64,000 nt of DNA, taken from contig NZ_QSCM01000003.1 of the NCBI RefSeq assembly GCF_003463065.1, positions 186,001-250,000 on the forward strand, written 5' to 3'. Position numbers and translations under genes: made by a program. Positions 24,962 to 31,082 of this stretch are shown here, piece after piece (positions within the stretch are counted from its first letter, which is position 1; each line of letters opens with the position of its first letter). This DNA comes from Blautia sp. OF03-15BH (GTDB lineage: Bacteria > Bacillota > Clostridia > Lachnospirales > Lachnospiraceae). The notes under the pieces were generated by a model. The model was not told the origin of the DNA. It did no database searches and worked only from the letters and a program-made list of their open reading frames with translations.

Positions 24962-25957
24962 TTATCCTCCTATCCTTGCCATAAATCGTTCTTCTGCCTG
25001 ATGTTCCGGATCTTTCTCTTGAAAATGGTGGGACTCCGGTTTCTGAAGGACCGCCTGGCGAAGTGCTTCCTCCAGCTTCTCATTTCCTGCCTCTTTGCGA
25101 AGGAGCGTTTTTAACTCCACACCTCTCTTATAATAAAGACAAGGTTTCAAAAAACCTTCTGAAGTGAGTCTCAAACGGTTACAGGAACCGCAAAATTTTC
25201 CATGGATCGCCTCGATAAAGCCGACACAGCCCTGCGATCCCGGGATCCTTCCGTAGACAGCCGGCCCGTTTCCCCGTTTTTCCTCCGTCTTCTGAAACTC
25301 CGGCCAGGCATTCCGGATGACTTCCAGAAGCTCCAGGCGGCTCATTCCCCGAAAGGCTTTTCCTGCACCGATCGGCATCAGTTCAATGAAACGGACATCC
25401 ACCGGAAGCTCTCTTGTAAGCGCCACAAAATCCAGAATCTCATCCTCATTCAGTCCCCGGATGGGAACACAGTTGATCTTCATGGGAATCCCAAGAGCCG
25501 CTCCCTCTTTTACCGCCTCAAAAACCTGCTTCCATATTTCTCTCCCGTCTGTACAAAGGCCGGCAATACCGGAAAAGCGTTCCGGCTTCAAGGTATCCAG
25601 ACTCACATTGATCCCGTCTATGGACAGACGTTTCAGCTCCGGCAATGCTCTTTGCAGAAGCACACCATTGGTGGTAAGGGTCACAGCTTCTGTTTCCGGC
25701 AGTTCTTTGAGCCTCCGTATCAGTTCCAGGCAATCCTGCCGCACCAGTGGTTCGCCGCCGGTGATCTTGAATTTATGGATTCCGATCCGTTCAGCCGCCT
25801 GGCAGACACGCAGGACCTCTTCCACATTCAGGTATCTTTCCTGGTCGGCAGCCACTGTTTCCTCTCCTCCCGGCAGACAGTACCTGCAGCGAAGGTTGCA
25901 GCGGTCTGTAATGGAAACCCGCAGATAATCAATGGTTCTTCCATATAAATCGATCAT
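24962..25957 (-). CDS. moaA: GTP 3',8-cyclase MoaA
   Basis: A 331-residue radical-SAM enzyme that starts molybdopterin synthesis by rearranging GTP. The N-terminal cluster is CNLRCRYC (Cys20, 24, 27), KITGGEPLVR follows, and the C-terminal second 4Fe-4S site is CGSCNRLRLTSEGFLKPC. The protein ends in Gly-Gly (ARIGG), the conserved tail that enters the active site. MoaC, MoaE and MoaD are not in the window, so the pathway must be completed elsewhere. Confidence 0.96.
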   Translation of the reverse strand: MIDLYGRTIDYLRVSITDRCNLRCRYCLPGGEETVAADQERYLNVEEVLRVCQAAERIGIHKFKITGGEPLVRQDCLELIRRLKELPETEAVTLTTNGVLLQRALPELKRLSIDGINVSLDTLKPERFSGIAGLCTDGREIWKQVFEAVKEGAALGIPMKINCVPIRGLNEDEILDFVALTRELPVDVRFIELMPIGAGKAFRGMSRLELLEVIRNAWPEFQKTEEKRGNGPAVYGRIPGSQGCVGFIEAIHGKFCGSCNRLRLTSEGFLKPCLYYKRGVELKTLLRKEAGNEKLEEALRQAVLQKPESHHFQEKDPEHQAEERFMARIGG

Positions 25958-25960
25958 AAT

Positions 25961-26896
25961 TTAAAGACTCTCCAGCAGAATTTTGATATGACCACCGCAG
26001 ATCATGCCGAGAGAAGCCGCTCCTTCATTGGAAAGATCGTACTCCCTGATCTCAAACAGATCTTTTCCGCTGTTTTCCGCAAGAAATGCTTTGGCTTCCC
26101 CGATCACCGTATATTCCACCGTGCCTCCGCCTATGGTCCCGTAAATGTTTCCTTTTTCATTAACCAGCATTCTGGCTCCACGTTTTCCCGGAGAAGAACC
26201 GGTCTTCTCAATAACGGTTGCCAGGATCAGCGGCCCCTTTTCTTTTTGCAGTCCCTGTTCCAGTTCTTCTGAAAAAAGACTCCGTTCTTTCTGATTTTTT
26301 ACCTGAATCAGCTCTGCCGCAATGCTGACGGCAATCTCTCCCGGTGTGTTCCCCCCCAGCTTCAGGCCGATCGGGGCATGCACTTCTTCCAGTGCTTCCC
26401 TCGAAATCCCGTCTGCAGCCAGCCGTTCAAAGGTCATAGCTACTTTTCCTCTGCTTCCGATCATACCGATATAGGAGTGTTTCACGGAAAGTGCATACCG
26501 GAGACAACGTTCATCGTCCTTATGCCCTCTGGTGACAATGATAAAATAAGGGGCGAAACCAAAATCCACTTCTGAAAGCTTCTCATAACTCATGGTCAGA
26601 ACCCGGTCCGCCTCTGAAAAACGTTCCCTGCCGGAAAATTCCGGTCGGTCATCCACGACCGTCAGTGTCAGGTCCAGAGTTTTCAACACTTTCTCCAGTG
26701 CCAGGGAAACATGACCGCCGCCATAGACCACAACCTGCATTCTGCCGGCAAACGTTTCTTCCAGAAAGCTTCCCTTCGCCGGCTTTTCGAATGCATGGCT
26801 GCCTTTTGCTGCCCCGTCAAGGATCGTCCAGGAATGTACCGACTCTCCCTTTCTGAGCCGTTTGGAAAGTTCCAGATAATGTTCTCTCCGTGTCAA
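25961..26896 (-). CDS. XdhC/CoxI-family molybdenum hydroxylase maturation factor, domains in reversed order
   Basis: A 311-residue accessory protein for xanthine dehydrogenase-type enzymes; the family binds and sulfurates Mo-cofactor. A Rossmann domain comes first (VVVYGGGHVSLALEKVLKTL, TVVDDRPEFSG, YIGMIGSRGKVAMTF, about 52-196). The XdhC_CoxI domain comes second (TVIEKTGSSPGKRGARMLV, YGTIGGGTVEYTVIGEA, about 222-311). In the XdhC proteins I know, the CoxI domain is N-terminal, so this order looks permuted. It lies between moaA (3 nt) and the molybdopterin-binding gene (adjacent). No hydroxylase structural gene is in the element or window. Confidence 0.88.
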   Translation of the reverse strand: MTRREHYLELSKRLRKGESVHSWTILDGAAKGSHAFEKPAKGSFLEETFAGRMQVVVYGGGHVSLALEKVLKTLDLTLTVVDDRPEFSGRERFSEADRVLTMSYEKLSEVDFGFAPYFIIVTRGHKDDERCLRYALSVKHSYIGMIGSRGKVAMTFERLAADGISREALEEVHAPIGLKLGGNTPGEIAVSIAAELIQVKNQKERSLFSEELEQGLQKEKGPLILATVIEKTGSSPGKRGARMLVNEKGNIYGTIGGGTVEYTVIGEAKAFLAENSGKDLFEIREYDLSNEGAASLGMICGGHIKILLESL

Positions 26897-27934
26897 TCAG
26901 ACCACTCCCTTTCCAAAACCACAGTTCGGGAAGGTACAACGGTCACAGTTCAGGCAGAGACCGCCTTCTCCAAGACCTGCCAGTTCTTCAAAGGTTACCG
27001 GATCATCAGCCATCAGCCGTGGAAGTACCAGGTCAAAAACCGTCCTTTTCGCATACATGACGCAGCCCGGAAGCCCCACAATGGGGATCTTTTTTCCGTC
27101 TTTCTCATAATAAGCCAGAAGGAGCATGGCTCCCGGCAGCACAGGGGCACCATAAGAGATCACCTCTGCACCCAGACCTGCAATGGCTCCCGGCGTACAG
27201 TCATCCGGGTCCACACTCATCCCTCCGGTACAGAGCACCAGTTCTGCTCCCTCCTCAATATAATGAAGGATGGCTTCCTGGATGTGCTCTTTCTGATCAT
27301 CCACCAGTGTCTGTCCCAGAAATTCTGTAGGATATTCAGCAAGTTTTTCCCTGACCACCGGTCCAAAAGTATCTTTGATACGACCGTAAAAAACCTCATT
27401 TCCTGTGGTGACGACAGCCGCTTTTTTCTGATGGAAGGGCAGGATCCGGAAGATCGGGCCACCTTCCGCCGCTTCCTTCGCCCTTTCCATTTTTTCTTTT
27501 TCTATGATCAGCGGAATGATCCGGGTACCTGCGATCTTGTCTCCTTTTTTTACCGGAAAATCACCATGACGGCTGGCGATCATCATTTCGCCCAGCACAT
27601 TGACACGGAAAAGCTTCTTCCGGTCGATTTTCAGAAGACCGTCCCGGTCTGCAAGGACCTCTATTTTACCCTCTTTGATCTCGGAACCTTTCATCCCCTC
27701 ACTCTTGCAAAGGTCAAAAAGGATCTCCGCCGCTTCATTTTCATGGAGCATGTTCTCATCTTTTTCCCATACATAGAGGTGATCCTTACCCACGGAAAGC
27801 AGTACCGGAATATCTTCTTCTGTCACGATATGACCTTTCCGGAAGACCGGTCCCTTGGTCTTGTCTTTTATGATCTGTGTCACGTCATGGCAGAGTACAT
27901 GTCCCACGGCGTGGATGGTTTCTATTTTTTTCAC
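26897..27934 (-). CDS. Molybdopterin-binding protein (MoeA/MogA-like) of the molybdenum-hydroxylase system
   Basis: A 345-residue protein, first gene of the element's operon, with a GTG start and AGGAGG upstream. The N-terminal 130 residues (AVGHVLCHDVTQIIKDKTKG, FRKGHIVTEEDIPVLLSVGK) resemble MoeA-like entry domains. Residues 165-310 are a MoCF-binding fold (AAVVTTGNEVFYGRIKDTFG, ELVLCTGGMSVDPDDCTPGA, IPIVGLPGCVMYAKRTVFDL). The C-terminus has four Cys, CLNCDRCTFPNC, that could bind a metal or cluster. Its partners point to late Mo-cofactor insertion into a hydroxylase. The precise reaction is unknown. Confidence 0.85.
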   Translation of the reverse strand: MKKIETIHAVGHVLCHDVTQIIKDKTKGPVFRKGHIVTEEDIPVLLSVGKDHLYVWEKDENMLHENEAAEILFDLCKSEGMKGSEIKEGKIEVLADRDGLLKIDRKKLFRVNVLGEMMIASRHGDFPVKKGDKIAGTRIIPLIIEKEKMERAKEAAEGGPIFRILPFHQKKAAVVTTGNEVFYGRIKDTFGPVVREKLAEYPTEFLGQTLVDDQKEHIQEAILHYIEEGAELVLCTGGMSVDPDDCTPGAIAGLGAEVISYGAPVLPGAMLLLAYYEKDGKKIPIVGLPGCVMYAKRTVFDLVLPRLMADDPVTFEELAGLGEGGLCLNCDRCTFPNCGFGKGVV

Positions 27935-27995
27935 GACAGCCTCCTGTTATCAAAATTTTGTCCGTTTTACGCGGGAGAATGCTTATTCTTCATTC

Positions 27996-28024
27996 AGTAT
28001 ATCGTATTTTCCGGAAAGAATCCA
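27996..28024 (-). promoter_or_regulatory. Candidate promoter of the molybdenum operon
   Basis: Minus strand TGGATT (28019-28024), 17-bp spacer, TATACT (27996-28001), about 60 nt upstream of the GTG start. The -35 box is weak. No Mo-cofactor riboswitch structure is evident in the short leader. Confidence 0.5.
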
Positions 28025-28040
28025 GTCTTTTCCCTGCACA

Positions 28041-28080
28041 CAAAAAGGCACTTTTGAAGAATGAGCCTCCAAAAATGCCT
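28041..28080 (-). terminator. Terminator just inside the N-terminal sigK junction
   Basis: Stem AGGCATTTTTGGAG pairs with CTTCAAAAGTGCCT (28046-28080), followed by TTTTTG on the minus strand. It starts 16 nt past the junction, so transcripts of the truncated sigK N-terminal half should end here instead of running into the molybdenum operon. Confidence 0.8.
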
Positions 28081-28093
28081 CTGTGTGTGTATT

Positions 28094-28104
28094 GTATTTT
28101 CAAT
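28094..28104 (-). other. Recombination junction on the N-terminal sigK side (att site)
   Basis: Minus strand TATTGAAAATACAAT. AAAT at 28096-28099 is shared with the junction at 19905-19908. Left of it the codons read TGT ATT GAA AAT (CIEN). Beyond it the sequence is element DNA with an AC-rich run. Confidence 0.85.
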
Positions 28105-28362
28105 ACATCTGGCAGCATAAGTCCCCAGTCTGGAATTCCTGTTTCCATCAAACGTAGACACTGCCTTGATCAGCCCGATCGTTCCAATGGAGATCAGATC
28201 ATCCGTGTCCTCCTCTGCTGTCTGGTATTTTCGCACCACATGTGCCACCAGCCGTAAATTCCGCTCGATCAGGACATCCTTTGCTTTCAGATCTCCATTC
28301 CGGTATCGTTCCAGATAAGCTTTCTCTTCCTCCATCGTAAGGGGCTTAGGAAACGTCTTCAA
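28096..28362 (-). CDS. sigK: Sigma-K, N-terminal half (spoIVCB-like)
   Basis: 89 codons hold sigma-70 region 2: FPKPLTMEEEKAYLERYRNG, NLRLVAHVVRKY, DLISIGTIGLIKAVSTF and TYAARCIEN. The start is TTG at 28362, with GAGGTG 5 nt upstream; a TGA two codons further up closes the frame. There is no room for the approximately 20-residue pro-sequence of Bacillus pro-sigma-K. In the integrated state the frame runs on for 33 element-encoded residues to a stop at 27994. It lies 74 nt downstream of the U32 gene. A CATATGCT sequence in that gap could be a sigma-E -10, but I could not support a -35. Confidence 0.95.
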
Positions 28363-28436
28363 AAAAGCACCTCAAAGGGAGTTTTATTACAGCATATGAA
28401 AAATACGTTCCTTTTGTGCTTTTCCAAAAAGGAGTT

Positions 28437-29666
28437 TTAAGCTTCTTCTTTTCTCCGGAGAATATCGTACTGTTCCATCGGTACTCCAAGGTCAATGAAA
28501 AGAACCTGTTTGGGATGCGGAGCACTTTCCTGCTCTTCTCCCTCTTCGTTGACAATACGGAGCACCTTCGCCTCAAGGTTCTCTCCGTTCGGCTTCATCA
28601 CCTCAATGGTCTCTCCTACAGAAAATTTATTTCGCTGTTCGATACGGTAAAGACCTTCTTCATTGGTGCCGCCTACGATGCCGAGATACGTATATTCTTT
28701 CACATAAGTATTGCTGTCGTAGATCTGTGCCTCACTGTCCGGCTTTCCATAGAAAAAGCCTGTGGTAAACTGCCGGTAAGTACAGTTTGAGATCTGATCC
28801 AGATACCAGGGCATATTTTTCTCATACAATGCCGGGTCCTTGAGATAATCATCAATGGCTTTCCGGTAAGTCCGGGCCACCGTTGCCACATAAAGTGCCG
28901 TCTTCATACGACCTTCGATCTTGAAGCTGTCGATTCCGGCATCGATCAGATCAGGGATATGACCGATCATACAAAGATCCTTGGAATTGAAAATATAGGT
29001 GCCCCGCTCGTTTTCGTAAACCGGCAGATATTCCCCCGGTCTTGACTCCTCCATTACCGCATATTTCCAGCGGCAGGGATGGGTACAGGCTCCCTGGTTT
29101 GCATCTCTTCCGGTAAAATAGTTGCTCAAAAGACATCTGCCGGAATAAGAAATACACATGGCGCCATGAACAAAAGTCTCAATCTCCAGATCATCCGGAA
29201 TATTGGCCCGGATCTCCTTGATCTCTTTCATGGAAAGCTCTCGGGCTGAAACGACTCGCTTTGCTCCCAGTTCATGCCAGAACCGGTAGGTAGCATAATT
29301 GGTATTATTAGCCTGAGTACTGATATGGATCTCAATCTCCGGACAGATCCGCTTTGCAATGGTGAAAACACCCGGATCAGAAATGATCAGCGCATCCGGT
29401 CCAATGGCCTTTAACTCCTGAAAATAAGCTTCCACGCCCGAAAGATCTCCATTATGAGCCAGGATATTGGCAGTCACATAGACTCTTACCTCATGCGCAT
29501 GGGCAAACTGGATGCCTTCTTTCATATCTTCCATGGAAAAATTTTTCGCCTTGGCACGAAGGCCAAAGGCTTCTCCGCCGATGTATACGGCGTCGGCTCC
29601 AAAAATCACCGCAGTCTTTAACACTTCAAGACTGCTGGCTGGAATCAAAAGTTCCGGTACTCTCAT
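28437..29666 (-). CDS. Peptidase U32-family protein (TrhP-like tRNA hydroxylation factor)
   Basis: A 409-residue protein with the U32 signature ETFVHGAMCISYSGRCLLSN and conserved cysteines (GACTHPCRWKY). Although named for a collagenase, bacterial U32 proteins next to TrmR-type methyltransferases act in prephenate-dependent 5-hydroxyuridine formation at tRNA position 34 (TrhP1/TrhP2 in B. subtilis). Here it overlaps trmR by 4 nt, which supports that role. Only one U32 gene is present, where B. subtilis has two. Confidence 0.88.
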   Translation of the reverse strand: MRVPELLIPASSLEVLKTAVIFGADAVYIGGEAFGLRAKAKNFSMEDMKEGIQFAHAHEVRVYVTANILAHNGDLSGVEAYFQELKAIGPDALIISDPGVFTIAKRICPEIEIHISTQANNTNYATYRFWHELGAKRVVSARELSMKEIKEIRANIPDDLEIETFVHGAMCISYSGRCLLSNYFTGRDANQGACTHPCRWKYAVMEESRPGEYLPVYENERGTYIFNSKDLCMIGHIPDLIDAGIDSFKIEGRMKTALYVATVARTYRKAIDDYLKDPALYEKNMPWYLDQISNCTYRQFTTGFFYGKPDSEAQIYDSNTYVKEYTYLGIVGGTNEEGLYRIEQRNKFSVGETIEVMKPNGENLEAKVLRIVNEEGEEQESAPHPKQVLFIDLGVPMEQYDILRRKEEA

Positions 29667-30313
29667 TTGTCTTCCTTCCTTACGGAAACCGTGACGCCGT
29701 CTCCCAGAGGGATCACACTCGTCAACAGTTTGTCGTTATGTTTCAATTCATAAAGGTATTCCCGCATCCGTTTATAGATGGTCCGGTTTCTCCGTTCCAC
29801 AGCATAATGCGACTCGATGATGTCTCCGCCCTGAAGAACGTTGTCCGAGATCAGGATACTTCCCGGCTTCATAAGCCGCAGGACATCATTCAGAAAATGA
29901 ATGTACTGTCCCTTTGCCGCATCCATAAAGATCAGATCATAGGGCTTTTGAAGCTCTTTCAGAATATCTGCCGCATCTCCCTCCAGAAGGGTGATCTGAT
30001 TTTCCCGTCCTGCTCTACGGAAATTTTCCCGGGCAATGGGAATTCTTTTTTCATATTTTTCAATGGTTGTCACCTGCATATTCTCGGGACCATACTCACA
30101 GAACAGAAGGGCCGAAAAGCCCACAGCCGTCCCCACCTCCAGGACACGAAGGGGCCGGTGAATCGCAAGGAGTACCTTCAGAAAACTCTGCATCTCCCTG
30201 CGGATCACCGGCACAAGATCCGCCTTCGCTTCTCTCTCGATCTCGTTCAGCAGCGGCGTATTTCCCATATCCAGAGAATTGATGTAGGTGACCATTCTCT
30301 CATCTACAATCAC
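29663..30313 (-). CDS. trmR: tRNA 5-hydroxyuridine methyltransferase TrmR-like O-methyltransferase
   Basis: A 216-residue class I SAM methyltransferase of the O-methyltransferase 3 family. Motifs are VLEVGTAVGFSALLFCEYG (SAM site), TIEKYEKRIPIARENF and YDLIFMDAAKGQYIHFL (metal and SAM contact), then SILISDNVL. In B. subtilis the orthologue YrrM methylates ho5U34 to mo5U34 in tRNA. It is coupled to the U32 gene by a 4-nt overlap, joining the two steps. Confidence 0.85.
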   Translation of the reverse strand: MIVDERMVTYINSLDMGNTPLLNEIEREAKADLVPVIRREMQSFLKVLLAIHRPLRVLEVGTAVGFSALLFCEYGPENMQVTTIEKYEKRIPIARENFRRAGRENQITLLEGDAADILKELQKPYDLIFMDAAKGQYIHFLNDVLRLMKPGSILISDNVLQGGDIIESHYAVERRNRTIYKRMREYLYELKHNDKLLTSVIPLGDGVTVSVRKEDK

Positions 30314-30328
30314 TGTTTCTTCCTCTCT

Positions 30329-30706
30329 TTATTCACTTTCCGTCTCTTCCTGTCTGGAAAGCACTTTTAGCATTTCGTCCGGTGTCTGAGACGTATTGAG
30401 AAGATAACTGCCTTTTTTGAGCTGATGCTTTTCTTTTGAAAAAAGCAGCTGCACATAAAAGACCTTCGCATCACGTACCAGACCTTTTTCCTCCAAAAGT
30501 TCTGCCAGTTCTTCACCTGTCATGCCGTTATCCAGCGTAACTGCCACATCTTTGCCGGGAGGTCTCGATAACGCTTCCTGGGCCACCACCTGATAACCGA
30601 AGGAATACGCTTTTTTTCCATAAGCATACAGAAGGAAAACCAGCGCCGCCAGAGCAAACAGCTTCAGTATGGCAAAAAAGAGCCGGATTCCTGTCTGTTT
30701 TTTCAT
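30329..30706 (-). CDS. Short MltG/YceG-like membrane protein lacking the catalytic domain
   Basis: A 125-residue protein with one N-terminal membrane helix (about residues 8-27), then a LysM-like segment resembling the N-terminal part of endolytic transglycosylase MltG (VTLDNGMTGEELAELLEEKG, LKKGSYLLNTSQTPDEMLKV). The catalytic domain of MltG (about 200 more residues) is absent and there is no frameshift remnant in the 10 nt before the next gene. The position next to trmR matches yrrL (MltG) of B. subtilis. It may be a non-catalytic partner or a naturally reduced form. Confidence 0.75.
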   Translation of the reverse strand: MKKQTGIRLFFAILKLFALAALVFLLYAYGKKAYSFGYQVVAQEALSRPPGKDVAVTLDNGMTGEELAELLEEKGLVRDAKVFYVQLLFSKEKHQLKKGSYLLNTSQTPDEMLKVLSRQEETESE

Positions 30707-30716
30707 AGGCAGCCTC

Positions 30717-31073
30717 CTACCATTTGATGATGTCCTGGAAGTCGCCGATATCCAGATCCAGGATTTCCACCAGGCTCAGATTGATCCTCTGCATGATGCA
30801 GCAGAGCGCCAGCTCGTTCTGGAGATAATCACTGATGATCTGATTTTTCCGGATCTCATGATATTCCTCTTCTAACCGTGCCATCTCCGCATAAACATCC
30901 GCCTCTTCTTTCAGGTTCTGGATCTCATAATTCCGTTTCCGGAAGGCCATAACCTTTTCTCGGAGTTCCGGATATGCTTCCAGCTCTTTTCTGGCTTTCT
31001 GAAACCCCTTGTAAGCCTCGCACTCCTGAACCGCTCTTTTCAGATTTTCCGTACACTGTCTGATTTTATCCAT
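30717..31073 (-). CDS. ylbF: YlbF/YmcA-family protein
   Basis: A 118-residue all-helical, probably coiled protein of the Com_YlbF family (GFQKARKELEAYPELREKVM, MARLEEEYHEIRKNQIISDY). In B. subtilis, YlbF, YmcA and YaaT form a complex that modulates RNase Y-dependent RNA maturation and affects sporulation and competence. Here it directly follows the RNase J gene (9-nt gap), a telling link to RNA processing. The start at 31073 is used with AGGTGA upstream. Confidence 0.85.
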   Translation of the reverse strand: MDKIRQCTENLKRAVQECEAYKGFQKARKELEAYPELREKVMAFRKRNYEIQNLKEEADVYAEMARLEEEYHEIRKNQIISDYLQNELALCCIMQRINLSLVEILDLDIGDFQDIIKW

Positions 31074-31082
31074 TTTTCTCAC

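Larger units (their letters stand above)
19905..28099 (-). mobile_element. Skin-like sigK intervening element, about 8.19 kb, carrying a molybdenum operon
   Basis: The DNA between the two sigma-K halves. It holds a large serine recombinase at the C-terminal-half end, then (against the coordinate direction of transcription) modC, modB, modA, a MOSC-MogA fusion, moaA, xdhC and a molybdopterin-binding protein gene, with a promoter and a terminator just inside the other end. Removal at the shared AAAT restores sigK in frame. It contains no phage structural, replication or immunity genes and no room for a separate excision-factor gene. Known skin elements in Bacillus and Clostridioides are phage-like; this compact metabolic version differs. 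Mobility is inferred from architecture. Confidence 0.92.

Noticed and set aside
26711..28057. 448-codon plus-strand open frame across xdhC and the molybdopterin gene
   Set aside because: Considered as a possible excision-factor gene of the sigK element, but it is antisense to two well-supported genes and shows no DNA-binding motif.
27994..28095. C-terminal 33 residues of the sigK N-half reading frame as a real protein tail
   Set aside because: They are read-through into element DNA and have no sigma-factor similarity; the sequence contains a terminator stem.
27935..28095. Molybdenum-cofactor riboswitch in front of the element's operon
   Set aside because: The leader is short and its only strong fold is an intrinsic terminator stem; I see no Moco aptamer pattern.
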